Assembly: GCF_004364175.1 (NCBI RefSeq)
Contig: NZ_SNZW01000016.1
Coordinates: forward strand, 395,983-459,982
Direction of reading: 5' to 3'
DNA length: 64,000 bases
Source: Maribacter caenipelagi
GTDB taxonomy: Bacteria > Bacteroidota > Bacteroidia > Flavobacteriales > Flavobacteriaceae
Shown: one piece after another, positions 42,978-53,138 of the stretch
How positions within the stretch are numbered: the stretch's first letter is position 1
Layout of the letters: each line of letters starts with the position of its first letter
Program-made: the position numbers and the translations under genes
Notes under the pieces: generated by a model
What the model was told of the DNA's origin: nothing
Seen by the model: only the letters and a program-made list of their open reading frames with translations
The model's database searches: none

Positions 42978-45827
42978 TTAAAACCATTTTCTTGTAAATA
43001 ATCCTGTTAAGGTTTTAGGACTCACCGTAATGATAAAACGTATTTTTTCACCGTAATTGGGTTGTGAGATTTCCCAACCGTTATTTGAGTGAATGGGTAG
43101 ATATAGTTCAAAATAATCGGTTACTAGATTTAAACGCACACCAGAGTCATAAACGAACTTGCCATCAAGACCTTTATTTTTCACTAAACCAGCATCTCCG
43201 TATAATTCAATCCATTTCCAAATGTTGAAACTACCGTTGACCGTCGCCATCCAATCATTAGAAAATCTGTAACGCTGGTCTAAGAACGATTTAAATCCGC
43301 CTTCGGCGATAATAATCTGTTGACTGTAAATACCAGAATCTTCTGATCGTCCTAAATACCCATAATCAAAAAGATAATCTGTAGGGCGATCTAAGGCAAA
43401 GCTGAAGAAATCTGTCTCTGTATTGTTGCTAAGAAATTTACCTGCGAAAAATCGAAGATTTAATTGTCTGTTATTTTCAAATAGCTTTCGATATTCATAT
43501 TCAAAGGATAGTTTAGTAAAACTACCTGCTAATTGAAAATCTAAGAACCATGAGTTGTAATCTAATATACCGTTGTTTCTACTAGAATATCGCGTATTAA
43601 AAACACTATAATCTGGATTTTCAGGGTCATTTGATAAGCTTACCAATGCTGGGTCAAAATCTCTGAAAATGTTTACATATCTAAAGGATAGAAAATCTCT
43701 TTTATTCGATAACAAATCTGCGGGTCTAAAACCAAAACTTAATGATGGTGTTATAGAAGAATATCTTGAGTTTTCATTGAAGTGAGACGTGCCGGCACCA
43801 ATATTATATTGAGCTACATACAATCCGCTTTTACTGAGGTATTTTCTATAACTGAACTTTCCAGAACCTACAAAGGCTTTTTCTTTAAAGGAGTAGGAGG
43901 GTGAGAAATCATATACAAATGGTCTTTCTAGCAAGGTTTTATTATACAAACGCATACCTGGTGTCCATCCATCATAAACATTAAAACTTAAAACGGGAAC
44001 ATAGAAAACTTGATTGTAATACGGGTTTTCAGCATCTTTAAAGAAGGTGAACTTTAATTTCTTGTTACTCGATAAAAAACCTTTTAAGGATTTCCAATTG
44101 TCACGTTGATTGAATTCAGGTATTTTTTGATCATAGTTTAATACCAGTCTATCTTCTTCATTATTAGCAATAGTGAAGGTTTCTTCAAGCTCTATATCTT
44201 TAAACCAATATTCAGAAACCACAGAATCTTTTTTTAGACCAAATACAGAAATGGGTACATTGGTACCTTCCTTGTTCCTTATAGTTACATGTAATGAGTC
44301 TAATTCTTTCTTTACTTTTTTAATTTTAAAATCAATTTTTCGATCGGTAGAAACATAGTCTTTAAAAAACCAATTAATATCTTGTTCGGTTGAACGTTTT
44401 AAAATCGATTCAAAATCATGAACCTTTACCGTATTTAGTTGATAGTACTCAAAAAATGTCTTAATACTTTGGTCTACATGTTCTTTGCCAATGTAATCTG
44501 TCAAATATGCCAAGCCTAAACCAGCCTTATATTTATTCGCTATTTTCTGATTGAATTTTATAAGTGAATCGTTTGATGTTTGAAGCGCTTGATCTAAATT
44601 TTTTCTAGCAGTAAGATTATATAAAAAAGCGTACTGATCATTAAAATCCATCTTAGCCAGTTCAAAACTTCTAAAGCCCCATAATTTAGAAAGCTTACCC
44701 ATTAATTTTTGGTCTGGGTAATATTTTTCTATATACGCTATCATTAAATAATTCGCTATAGCGCTGTTCAACCATTGTTCTTTTCTTGGGTTTAAGAACA
44801 TAGTTTCTCTTAGAATACTGTTGATTGAAGTTTTTAAGAATTTCATTTCAAACTGAAACTGTTCTTCGTAAGGTCGGATAAAAGAGGGGAGTTGATTTAA
44901 GCCGTAAAGAGGGTCTTTGTTATAGTCTATTTGACTAACCAAAATCTTTTCATGAGGGTAATCGCCAAGGTTGTTATGTATAAAATTGGCAACTTTATTT
45001 ATGGATAAACCTTGACCAATTGGGCTATATCTAGGGGCACTAAAATCTGTTACGAAGGTCATGTAAGGTGTTCGGTGTGTGTAGAAATTTTTCTGTGTAT
45101 TCAGAATAATTTCTCCGCCACGTTGTAAATTTCCTTTTAATTGGGCAAACTGCCCGTTAGGAAATTTCGATTCGGTACTTATATCAAAATTAGAGGCTAG
45201 GTATAAGCTATCGGGAAATTTGAAATTAATAGTGGTATTGGTTTCATTCATATAAAGATCCTCAAGATTTTTATTTGAATATAAATGCCATTTGCCGTCG
45301 TACACGGCAGGTGTTAAATACCAATCTTTTAAGTAATAATCTCCTCTGCTGCCGAAGCCGTATGGAGTATATTTATTTGGTGGTAATTTTACCTTATAGG
45401 TAATGAAAATTTTTGTTGATGTATTTGGGGGTAATAAATCGTCTAACGTAACCTTTAAAATGTCTTTACCTTTTGTACGGCTCCATTCTAGACCATTATA
45501 AGAATCATCGACAACAGAAATTATAGTAGTCTTACCTCGTTCATCTGCTTTTGCTAGATGAAGAGATTTTTTAAATTCTTGGGCAAACCTCTTTGCTAGT
45601 CCTGTATTTTTATCTGAATAGGCATTTGCCCAGTCATTAAAATAAATTACACCTAGATTGTAGTTGGACTTGTTGTAATAGGTAAACTCTTGACGAATAT
45701 CTAATTCTTTGGCATACTCGTTTAAACTAACGGTAAGGTTAGTTTCATACTGTGCATAGCAAGTAGTTACATTGGTAACCAAAGTTACTATGCACAAGTA
45801 GAAAAGTAATTTTAAATTGTGTGTCAA
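42978..45827 (-). CDS. Degenerate M1-peptidase-like domain fused to an outer-membrane beta barrel
   Basis: 949 residues. Signal peptide ending TTCYAQ. Residues of about 25-540 follow the M1 fold (YLKDWYLTPAVYDGKWHLYSN, then a helical peptidase-like core with AGLGLAYLTDYIGKEHVDQS), but the zinc motif HExxH is missing: the expected place reads FLKTSINSILRETMF. From about 600 to the end the sequence is strands rich in aromatic residues, closing with RIIVTVSP-like TLTGLFTRKWF, a barrel ending in Phe. I infer a non-enzymatic binding domain on an outer-membrane anchor. It lies 8 bases after the LOG-family gene. Confidence 0.82.
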   Translation of the reverse strand: MTHNLKLLFYLCIVTLVTNVTTCYAQYETNLTVSLNEYAKELDIRQEFTYYNKSNYNLGVIYFNDWANAYSDKNTGLAKRFAQEFKKSLHLAKADERGKTTIISVVDDSYNGLEWSRTKGKDILKVTLDDLLPPNTSTKIFITYKVKLPPNKYTPYGFGSRGDYYLKDWYLTPAVYDGKWHLYSNKNLEDLYMNETNTTINFKFPDSLYLASNFDISTESKFPNGQFAQLKGNLQRGGEIILNTQKNFYTHRTPYMTFVTDFSAPRYSPIGQGLSINKVANFIHNNLGDYPHEKILVSQIDYNKDPLYGLNQLPSFIRPYEEQFQFEMKFLKTSINSILRETMFLNPRKEQWLNSAIANYLMIAYIEKYYPDQKLMGKLSKLWGFRSFELAKMDFNDQYAFLYNLTARKNLDQALQTSNDSLIKFNQKIANKYKAGLGLAYLTDYIGKEHVDQSIKTFFEYYQLNTVKVHDFESILKRSTEQDINWFFKDYVSTDRKIDFKIKKVKKELDSLHVTIRNKEGTNVPISVFGLKKDSVVSEYWFKDIELEETFTIANNEEDRLVLNYDQKIPEFNQRDNWKSLKGFLSSNKKLKFTFFKDAENPYYNQVFYVPVLSFNVYDGWTPGMRLYNKTLLERPFVYDFSPSYSFKEKAFVGSGKFSYRKYLSKSGLYVAQYNIGAGTSHFNENSRYSSITPSLSFGFRPADLLSNKRDFLSFRYVNIFRDFDPALVSLSNDPENPDYSVFNTRYSSRNNGILDYNSWFLDFQLAGSFTKLSFEYEYRKLFENNRQLNLRFFAGKFLSNNTETDFFSFALDRPTDYLFDYGYLGRSEDSGIYSQQIIIAEGGFKSFLDQRYRFSNDWMATVNGSFNIWKWIELYGDAGLVKNKGLDGKFVYDSGVRLNLVTDYFELYLPIHSNNGWEISQPNYGEKIRFIITVSPKTLTGLFTRKWF

Positions 45828-45835
45828 GGCGAGGA

Positions 45836-46522
45836 TTAAAAATTAGGACTCATGCTGTGTCCTTTGTAAAATGAATCTATAATTTCAACAACCTCTTCTT
45901 CTGTATCAACTATTTTAATAAGATTTAAATCTTCAGGACTAATAGTTCCCATTTTAAGCATAGTTCCTTTTATCCAATCCATAAGTCCGGTCCAGAATTC
46001 ACTGCCCACTAAAATAATCGGGAATTTTCCTATTTTATGTGTCTGTATTAATGTGATGGCTTCAAATAGCTCATCTAACGTTCCGAATCCGCCAGGCATA
46101 ACTACAAAGCCTTGAGAGTATTTTACGAACATTACTTTTCTTACGAAGAAGTAATCGAAATCTAAACTCTTGTCATTATCGATATACGGATTGTCATGTT
46201 GTTCAAAAGGTAAGTCAATGTTTAAACCTACGGATGTACCACCAGCTAGGTTTGCACCTCTGTTACCAGCTTCCATAATACCTGGTCCACCACCGGTAAT
46301 AACTCCGTAACCAGCTTCTGCAATAGATTTTGCAATAGATACTGCAAGCTTGTAGTAAGCGTCTTCTTCTTTTGTTCTGGCAGATCCAAAAATAGATACA
46401 CATGGTCCAATTTTGCTCATGCGTTCAAAACCATTGACAAACTCGCCCATTATCTTGAAAATCGCCCAAGAGTCATTGGTCTTTATTTCGTTCCAGCCTT
46501 TATGATGTTTTTCTGATCTCAT
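45836..46522 (-). CDS. LOG-family (TIGR00730-type) nucleotide-processing protein
   Basis: 228 residues. The family motif GGGPGIMEAGNRGA and the second motif PGGFGTLDELFEAITLIQT identify a Rossmann-fold nucleoside-5'-monophosphate phosphoribohydrolase, as in plant LOG and bacterial PpnN relatives. GSARTKEEDAYYKLA forms the first strand-loop. The likely role is purine nucleotide salvage. It sits between uvrA (40 bases) and the degenerate M1 gene (8 bases), all on the minus strand. Confidence 0.92.
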   Translation of the reverse strand: MRSEKHHKGWNEIKTNDSWAIFKIMGEFVNGFERMSKIGPCVSIFGSARTKEEDAYYKLAVSIAKSIAEAGYGVITGGGPGIMEAGNRGANLAGGTSVGLNIDLPFEQHDNPYIDNDKSLDFDYFFVRKVMFVKYSQGFVVMPGGFGTLDELFEAITLIQTHKIGKFPIILVGSEFWTGLMDWIKGTMLKMGTISPEDLNLIKIVDTEEEVVEIIDSFYKGHSMSPNF

Positions 46523-46562
46523 TCTTTGTTTTATATTCTTTTAGATAGATTTTTATCTAAAA

Positions 46563-49394
46563 TTACTTTAATTCTCTCTTTAAAAATTTTGCGGTGTAGC
46601 TTTTCTTGTCTTTTGAAACCTGTTCGGGAGTTCCTTTTGCTACTAACTGCCCACCTGAGCGTCCGCCTTCGTAACCAATATCTATAATGTAATCTACCAT
46701 TTTAATTACATCCATATTATGCTCAATAACTAATACGGTATTTCCTTTGTCAGCTAAAGTATTCAAAACTTCCATTAATACCCTAATATCTTCAAAATGA
46801 AGTCCGGTTGTGGGCTCATCTAAAATATAGAACGTATTGCCCGTATCTCTTTTAGAAAGCTCGGTAGCCAATTTTATTCGTTGCGCCTCACCACCAGAAA
46901 GAGTTGTAGATTGCTGTCCAAGTGAAATATATCCTAAGCCAACATCCTGTATGGTCTTTAACTTACGATGTATTTTAGGAATAAGTTCAAAAAATGACAC
47001 TGCTTCGTTAATGGTCATTTCTAAAACATCTGAAATGGACTTGCCTTTATAGCGTATTTCTAATGTTTCTCTATTGAATCTTTTACCGTTACATGTTTCA
47101 CATTCAACGTAAACATCTGGTAAGAAGTTCATTTCTATAACACGTAATCCTCCACCTTGACAAGTTTCACAACGTCCACCTTTTACATTAAAACTGAATC
47201 TACCCGGTTTATAGCCCCGTATAGATGCTTCTGTAGTCTTTGCGAACAGCGAACGTATTTCACTGAAAACACCAGTGTAGGTTGCTGGGTTTGATCTTGG
47301 GGTTCTACCAATAGGTGATTGATTGATATCGATAACTTTATCGATATGCTCTAACCCTGTAATTTTTTTATAGGGCATCGGTATTTTAACGCCATTGAAA
47401 TAATGAGCGTTCATAATTGGGTAAAGTGTTTCGTTGATCAAGGTAGATTTACCACTACCTGAAACTCCTGTTACGCCAATCATTTTACCTAAAGGAAATT
47501 TGACGGTCAAGTTTTTTAAGTTATTACCTGTACAACCAGATAATACTATTTCTTTGCCATTACCAGGTCTTCTATTTTTCGGGACTTCAATTTCCTTTAC
47601 ACCGGTCATATAATCGGCAGTAAGGGTATGCACATTTTTCAATTCTTCTGGCGTACCCTGAGAAATAATCTCGCCACCATTTTTACCTGCCTTCGGACCA
47701 ATATCAATAACATGATCTGCTCTTTCTATCATATCGCGGTCATGTTCGACTACGATCACAGAGTTGCCAATGTCTCGTAAAGACTCCAACGATTTAATCA
47801 ATCGTTCATTATCTCGTTGGTGTAAACCAATACTTGGCTCATCTAAGATATAAAGTACACCTACCAACTGCGATCCAATCTGGGTAGCTAATCGAATACG
47901 TTGTGCTTCACCACCAGAAAGCGATTTAGAGCTTCTGTTCAGTGATAAATAATCGAGACCTACATCTAGTAAAAATTGTATTCGAGTACTTATCTCTTTT
48001 ATAATTTCTTCAGCTATTTTAAGCTGATTGCCAGTAAGTTTTTTGTCTAAACAATTAAAGAAAGCTGCTAGTTCAACAATGTCTAAATTAGCTAACTCTG
48101 CAATATTTTTATCTTCTATTTTAAAGTAAAGCGATTCTTTTCTAAGACGGAAACCTGTACATGACGGACACGTAATTCTGTCCATATACTCTTTTGCCCA
48201 CCGCTTTATAGATGTTGATGCAGCTTCTTCAAACTGATTTTTTATGAAATTAGAAATTCCTTCATAATCAATTTTATAAGTGCGTTTTACACCTAAAGTT
48301 TTAGAGTCTACTTCGAAACTTTCTTTGCCGCCATTTAAAAGAATTTCTATGGCTTCAGCAGGTATAGTTTCTATGGGGTCCGTTATTTGAAAATTATAAC
48401 GTTCTGCTATAGTTTCGATCTGTTTAAATGCCCAAGATTTTTTATAGTCTCCTAATGGGGCTATACCGCCACCTTTAATAGAAAGTTTCTTGTTAGGGAA
48501 GATCTTCTTCTTATTTACTTCATAGACATGACCTAAACCACTGCAATAGGGGCACATGCCTTTTGGTGAGTTAAATGAAAAAGTATTAGGTTCTGGGTTA
48601 GGATAGGAGATACCCGTTGAAGGGCACATTAAATCTCTACTGAAATATCTTGGTAGATCGGTACCTTCTTCTAAAACCATTAATACATTGTCGCCACTAT
48701 ACATGGCCGTATTTATAGTTTCAGATAAACGTTTATGAAAATCATCGCTTTCTACTACTTTTAAACGATCGATGACAATCTCTATATCGTGGGTCTTGTA
48801 ACGATCCACCTTCATGCCTTTAACAATATCTTTTACTTCACCATCAACTCGCACTTTTACAAAACCTTGTTTGGCAATTTGCTCGAAAAGTTCACGGTAA
48901 TGACCCTTTCTAGATTTAACTACCGGTGCAAGTATGTTTATTTTCTTCCCGTTATACGATTCAATAATCAAATTTTTAATTTGTTCATCGCTATAACTAA
49001 CCATTTTTTCGCCTGTATTATAACTATGCGCGTCTGCTGCACGGGCAAAAAGCAATCTTAAGAAATCATAAATTTCAGTAATAGTACCTACTGTGGATCT
49101 TGGCGATTTCGATGTGGTCTTTTGTTCTATTGCAATTACAGGAGATAAACCATCAATTTTATCAACATCTGGTCTTTCTAGTCCTCCTAAAAATTGTCTT
49201 GCATAAGCCGAGAAGGTTTCAATATAACGTCTTTGTCCTTCGGCGTATATGGTGTCAAAAGCCAACGAAGATTTACCACTACCAGATAGACCGGTTATAA
49301 CAACCAGTTTGTCTCGGGGAATGGTAACATCAATATTCTTAAGGTTATGAACGCGTGCGCCCTTAACTTCTATATTTTCTTCAAAATTAATCAT
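46563..49394 (-). CDS. uvrA: Excinuclease ABC subunit A
   Basis: Damage-recognition ATPase of nucleotide excision repair. About 943 residues from [20 protein letters not shown]; the longer frame begins with TTG and adds seven unsupported residues. Two ABC domains: Walker [15 protein letters not shown] and [14 protein letters not shown], signatures [17 protein letters not shown] and [16 protein letters not shown], zinc-binding CxxC pairs ([26 protein letters not shown]), and the DNA-binding insertion domain. All conserved elements are intact. Confidence 0.97.
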   Translation of the reverse strand: MINFEENIEVKGARVHNLKNIDVTIPRDKLVVITGLSGSGKSSLAFDTIYAEGQRRYIETFSAYARQFLGGLERPDVDKIDGLSPVIAIEQKTTSKSPRSTVGTITEIYDFLRLLFARAADAHSYNTGEKMVSYSDEQIKNLIIESYNGKKINILAPVVKSRKGHYRELFEQIAKQGFVKVRVDGEVKDIVKGMKVDRYKTHDIEIVIDRLKVVESDDFHKRLSETINTAMYSGDNVLMVLEEGTDLPRYFSRDLMCPSTGISYPNPEPNTFSFNSPKGMCPYCSGLGHVYEVNKKKIFPNKKLSIKGGGIAPLGDYKKSWAFKQIETIAERYNFQITDPIETIPAEAIEILLNGGKESFEVDSKTLGVKRTYKIDYEGISNFIKNQFEEAASTSIKRWAKEYMDRITCPSCTGFRLRKESLYFKIEDKNIAELANLDIVELAAFFNCLDKKLTGNQLKIAEEIIKEISTRIQFLLDVGLDYLSLNRSSKSLSGGEAQRIRLATQIGSQLVGVLYILDEPSIGLHQRDNERLIKSLESLRDIGNSVIVVEHDRDMIERADHVIDIGPKAGKNGGEIISQGTPEELKNVHTLTADYMTGVKEIEVPKNRRPGNGKEIVLSGCTGNNLKNLTVKFPLGKMIGVTGVSGSGKSTLINETLYPIMNAHYFNGVKIPMPYKKITGLEHIDKVIDINQSPIGRTPRSNPATYTGVFSEIRSLFAKTTEASIRGYKPGRFSFNVKGGRCETCQGGGLRVIEMNFLPDVYVECETCNGKRFNRETLEIRYKGKSISDVLEMTINEAVSFFELIPKIHRKLKTIQDVGLGYISLGQQSTTLSGGEAQRIKLATELSKRDTGNTFYILDEPTTGLHFEDIRVLMEVLNTLADKGNTVLVIEHNMDVIKMVDYIIDIGYEGGRSGGQLVAKGTPEQVSKDKKSYTAKFLKRELK

Positions 49395-49572
49395 GTATTC
49401 ATAGCAAAGTTGCAAAAGTACGATTTTGAGTGCTAATTACATACGTTCTTATGTTCTTTGAAAAAGCTGAATGTCTTAAATTATTGATGCAATCGCGAAA
49501 TAGAGGTTCAATAATATTTTTTAGCTATTGCATAACAAATTAAATGTATACCGAGGTACTGCTCAAAAAGTT

Positions 49573-50409
49573 TTACTCATGCATTACAAATAATGGAATT
49601 GAAGTTTGATGACTTAATTCTTCAACCGAGTTGTTAAAGAATACTTGCTGAAATAAGTTTAGGTTTTTAGCGACCATTGTCAACATTTCAATTTTGTTTT
49701 CTGCGATATAAGTTAAAATTGAATCTCTAATGTTATCGCCTAGAATATTTTGAAAGCTATGGGCATCAGTAAAAATTTCTTTTAAATAATCGTGTAGGTA
49801 TGCTTTATTGATAACTTGAGAATTTGAAAAAGTAGGTCTAGAGAGTGTAATGTGAATTACTTCTAATTTTGCATTTGAAATCTCTAAGATTTCTGTCATT
49901 GAATTTAAAATTGAATAAGTGTAGAACAAGTTGAAATCTGTCGGAAAAGCAATTTTACTGGGTGTTATTATTAGCGTATTTTCAGGTATAACTAGAACGT
50001 TGCAAGCTACTTTAGTTATGACGTTACCAGTGTTGCTGCCAATAATTGAAGCCTTTAATCCTTTAGCTCCTTTTGTACCCATTACAATTAAATCTATTTT
50101 TTTATCGACCACCGTTTTTTTTACTAAGTCTATTAGATTTCCATACTCTTCTAAAGCAATAAATCGATGAGAAGGATTGTTGAAACCTTCTGATATTTCT
50201 TTAACATGAAGTTGTAGTTTTTCTTTTGCAGAGATTCTTTTTGGCGCAGTTATTACTATTAAAGAATTACTATGAATGTCTGAATTGCTTAATTCATCAA
50301 CATGCAAAATATAAAATGTACACGGCTCATTATTGAACAGATTTATGGCGTATTCAAGCGCATTATATGAATTACTTGAAAAATTTGTGGGAATTAAAAT
50401 GTTTTTCAT
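49573..50409 (-). CDS. Tandem universal stress protein (UspA family)
   Basis: 278 residues, two Usp domains. The first starts MKNILIPTNFSSNSYNALEYA and contains the ATP-binding pattern GTKGAKGLKASIIGSNTGNVI (G-2x-G-9x-G-S/T). The second begins IAFPTDFNLFYTYSIL and ends VEELSHQTSIPLFVMH; its ATP motif is degenerate. The gene lies 68 bases after the REC-CRP regulator and has its own promoter with an FNR-like box. Flavobacterial Usps of this kind are often low-oxygen or redox induced; here that is inference. Confidence 0.9.
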   Translation of the reverse strand: MKNILIPTNFSSNSYNALEYAINLFNNEPCTFYILHVDELSNSDIHSNSLIVITAPKRISAKEKLQLHVKEISEGFNNPSHRFIALEEYGNLIDLVKKTVVDKKIDLIVMGTKGAKGLKASIIGSNTGNVITKVACNVLVIPENTLIITPSKIAFPTDFNLFYTYSILNSMTEILEISNAKLEVIHITLSRPTFSNSQVINKAYLHDYLKEIFTDAHSFQNILGDNIRDSILTYIAENKIEMLTMVAKNLNLFQQVFFNNSVEELSHQTSIPLFVMHE

Positions 50410-50426
50410 TCAATCGACTTACTTTA

Positions 50427-50469
50427 CAAAAGTAAAAAGTTGATGGAACGCGATAAATGATATTTATCA
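50427..50469 (-). promoter_or_regulatory. usp promoter with FNR/CRP-like operator
   Basis: The minus strand carries TACTTTTG (50434-50427, TAnnTTTG -7 box). Upstream lies TGATATTTATCA (50458-50469), an exact TGAT-N4-ATCA palindrome inside a longer GATAAAT/ATTTATC repeat. If transcription starts about five bases after the -7 box, the palindrome centre falls near -41.5, the classical class II activator position. The likely binder is the CRP/FNR-type regulator encoded just upstream. Confidence 0.6.
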
Positions 50470-50477
50470 GATATCGT

Positions 50478-51530
50478 TTAATTTACATATTGTAAAGCTT
50501 TAAGTTCTATTATTTTAATATTACGACCTTCAATAGAAATTAAGCCTTCTTTTTTAAAACCAGATAAGGTGCGTATTAAACTCTCAGTAGCTATACCGGC
50601 CACACTGGCAAGGTCGTTTCGTGAAATTCTAATAGGTTCATCTGTTTTGCTATTCATAATATCGGCAAATTGCAATATGGTTTGTGCCGTTTTTCTACGA
50701 ACCGAACTATATGCCATTTGTAGTAGTTGAGCTTTAATGTTGGAGATGCTTTCTGATAAAAGCTCCATAAGTTCTAATGAAATGGTTTTGTTCTCGTTGA
50801 GTATGTCTTTTAGGCTTTCTTTTGATATACCTGCTAATTCGACATTCTCTAAAGCAGTAGCAGATTCTTGGTAAGGAACATTGTTTAAAAATGAAGTAAA
50901 GCCCAAAAAGTCATCTGCTTTAGCTAAAGATGTTATTAATTCTTTACCATCAGAATCCATACTGTAACATTTAACGAGTCCTTTTAAAACAAGGTAAATT
51001 TTGTTTGAGCGAGAACCTTCTTCATATATGTTCTCTCCTTGTTTAAAGTTTATGAGCTCACCATTATCATCAAAAAAATTTTTAAGTTCATGAATGGTAC
51101 GCATTTCATTTTCTGAAACACCATGTTCTTTTGAAGTTTCATCTTGCATACGTACCAGAAGTTCAGCTTTTGCCAATCTACTCTCTACGGCACTCATTAG
51201 GTCTTCTTCTTCAAAAGGTTTGGTTAGATAATCATCTGCACCCAAATCCATTCCTTTTCTAATTTCTTTATGTTCTGTTTTTGCAGATAAGAAAATGAAA
51301 GGTATTTGTTTTGTTTTTTCGTTGTTCGAGAGATTTTCTAAAACTCCATACCCGTCAACCTCTGGCATCATAATATCACAGATGATCAGGTCTGGTATTT
51401 TCTCTATGGCAGCTTCAATACCAATTTTACCGTTTGATGCCGTGATTACATCGTAATCGGCTAATTCTAAAAGTTCTTCAGTATTCTCGCGTAAGGCTTT
51501 GTCGTCCTCAATCAATAAAATTCTTTTCAT
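50478..51530 (-). CDS. Response regulator: receiver domain fused to CRP/FNR-type DNA-binding protein
   Basis: 350 residues. Receiver domain 1-120: phosphoacceptor D52 in IICDIMMPEVDGYG, K104 in LTKPFEEED, acidic pocket EDD (8-10). Then a cyclic-nucleotide-binding-type beta roll (about 145-270, FKQGENIYEEGSRSNKIYLV) and a winged HTH (about 285-345) with RNDLASVAGIATESLIRTL. In the recognition helix, E and R of the CRP/FNR E-x-x-x-R pattern are kept. No N-terminal cysteine cluster is seen, so oxygen sensing by Fe-S is unlikely; control should come by phosphorylation from the kinase 3 bases upstream. It acts in effect as a fused FixJ-FixK. Confidence 0.93.
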   Translation of the reverse strand: MKRILLIEDDKALRENTEELLELADYDVITASNGKIGIEAAIEKIPDLIICDIMMPEVDGYGVLENLSNNEKTKQIPFIFLSAKTEHKEIRKGMDLGADDYLTKPFEEEDLMSAVESRLAKAELLVRMQDETSKEHGVSENEMRTIHELKNFFDDNGELINFKQGENIYEEGSRSNKIYLVLKGLVKCYSMDSDGKELITSLAKADDFLGFTSFLNNVPYQESATALENVELAGISKESLKDILNENKTISLELMELLSESISNIKAQLLQMAYSSVRRKTAQTILQFADIMNSKTDEPIRISRNDLASVAGIATESLIRTLSGFKKEGLISIEGRNIKIIELKALQYVN

Positions 51531-51533
51531 CTT

Positions 51534-53045
51534 TTAGTTGGTTTTTAGTTTCGGTATATAAAGAATAAATGTTGATCCTTTGTTTTCCACACTTGAAAAT
51601 TCAAGACTGCCGCCTAAGTTTTCAATATGCTGTTTTGCAATATTTAAACCTATTCCCGTGCCTTGTGTCAATAAAGCGTTCTCTGCTCTAAAATAACGAT
51701 TAAAAATATGTTTTTGCTCCTCTTCTGGTATACCGATTCCTTCATCTATTACTTTAATGGCGTATCCAGTAGTTTCAATTTCTACTTTAATATCAATAGT
51801 AGATTCTTCAGGAGAATATTTTATGGCATTGTGTATTAAATTAGATAATGCTAATTCTAAAGTCTTTTCATCGAATTGGATGTTTACTTCATCAATATTT
51901 TCTGGGTAGCGAATCTGTTGTCCAGATTTAAGTAACATGTTAGAATTATATACTACTTCATTTACAATTTTACTTAGCGGAAATTCTTCAATTTTATAGT
52001 TTACTTTACCAGATTCCAAGCGTTCTACAGATAGAAAATCATTGAGAATGGTATCTAAATATTTTACCTTGTTTTTTATGGTGGTTACGTGCTTATCTCT
52101 TTTTGGTTGTTGTTCTGTTTCGGTATATTTTCCTAGTAAAGTAATGGATGTTAAAATACTACTTAGCGGAGTTTTAAACTCATGAGATACAAGTGACAAG
52201 AATCGTGTTTTCAATTCATTGAGTTCTTTTTCTACGGCAAGAGCCTCTGTGAGCTGATGGGTGCGTTCTTCAACTATGTTCTCTAAATTTTCTGTATAAT
52301 TATTTCTTTCTGTGATATCTAAAATAAAAGCTACAAAAACATTCTTGTCACCTAAATTTGATAATTGAAGATGAACTTCAACGGGGTACGTAGTTCCATC
52401 TTTTCTACCATGTCTAGTTTCAAATTTAACTTTGGCGGTCTCATTTTTTAATAAGGGTGATATTAAATTTTCGAACTGAGGAATATCTATTTCCGGTTTT
52501 ATATCTACCGGGGTCATTTCATAAAGCTCATCAATTGAGTAGCCAATATTTCTTTGTGCTTCTTTGTTTACATTTAAGAACTTGTAGGTTTCGGCATCGA
52601 ATACAAAAATTTCATTTAATGACTCATCAAAAATACGGGCCCAATGGCTTAGTTCTTCTTCTTTGTTTTTACGCTCTGTAATGTCTATTACCAATGCCAT
52701 TACATAAGTTGCGCCATAAAACTCAAACGGATTTAAACCTGCCTCTACAGGAAACTCTTTTCCATTTTTACAGATTCCATATAAATTTCTGCCATGTCCC
52801 ATTTGACGCTTATCACTTTTAGCAATAAAATTCTCTACATGAGCATCATGACCTGCATGGTATCTTTTGGGAATAAGAATATCTAAAGGCTTGCCAATTA
52901 GTTCCTCTTTTTCATAGCCAAACATTTGCTGAGACGATGTATTGGTAGCTACAATTATTTGGTCGGCATTTACCACTATAATACCTTCAGAAACACCTTC
53001 TGAAAGTAAATTAAAAATGTCACTATTTTCCTGAAAATCCTGCAT
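51534..53045 (-). CDS. PAS-PAS sensor histidine kinase with FixL-like first PAS domain
   Basis: 503 residues, no membrane helix. PAS1 (about 8-125) keeps the FixL heme-pocket spacing: H66 in HAGHDAHVENF matches the proximal heme His and R86 in MGHGRNLYG the distal Arg, exactly 20 residues apart as in FixL (H200/R220). PAS2 covers 132-248. The HisKA domain has H288 in SLVSHEFKTPLSSIL; the ATPase has N406, DEGIGIP (434-440) and GTGIGLNIA (462-470). It is the first gene of the kinase-regulator pair. A soluble oxygen or gas sensor is inferred; heme binding must be shown. Confidence 0.92.
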   Translation of the reverse strand: MQDFQENSDIFNLLSEGVSEGIIVVNADQIIVATNTSSQQMFGYEKEELIGKPLDILIPKRYHAGHDAHVENFIAKSDKRQMGHGRNLYGICKNGKEFPVEAGLNPFEFYGATYVMALVIDITERKNKEEELSHWARIFDESLNEIFVFDAETYKFLNVNKEAQRNIGYSIDELYEMTPVDIKPEIDIPQFENLISPLLKNETAKVKFETRHGRKDGTTYPVEVHLQLSNLGDKNVFVAFILDITERNNYTENLENIVEERTHQLTEALAVEKELNELKTRFLSLVSHEFKTPLSSILTSITLLGKYTETEQQPKRDKHVTTIKNKVKYLDTILNDFLSVERLESGKVNYKIEEFPLSKIVNEVVYNSNMLLKSGQQIRYPENIDEVNIQFDEKTLELALSNLIHNAIKYSPEESTIDIKVEIETTGYAIKVIDEGIGIPEEEQKHIFNRYFRAENALLTQGTGIGLNIAKQHIENLGGSLEFSSVENKGSTFILYIPKLKTN

Positions 53046-53049
53046 ATAT

Positions 53050-53111
53050 CAAATATATAGATTACTACTGATTATTATCATATAAAAACCGCACCCAACT
53101 TTTTATTTTTA
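53050..53111. promoter_or_regulatory. Divergent control region with FNR/CRP-like operator
   Basis: TGATTATTATCA (53069-53080) is an exact TGAT-N4-ATCA palindrome between the kinase operon and the divergent TerB-like gene. On the plus strand TATTTTTA (53104-53111, one mismatch to TAnnTTTG) would place the palindrome near -41.5 for the TerB-like gene. On the minus strand TATATTTG (53057-53050) lies close to the kinase ATG, and the palindrome would overlap its -33 region. Activation of one side and autorepression of the other is a possible reading. Confidence 0.55.
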
Positions 53112-53138
53112 CTGGGTATGTAACTAAAACAAGGTAAA

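Noticed and set aside
46539..46562. TTTTAGATA/TATCTAAAA hairpin between the LOG gene and uvrA as a terminator
   Set aside because: The stem is entirely AT-rich apart from one or two pairs and is not followed by a T run on the minus strand.
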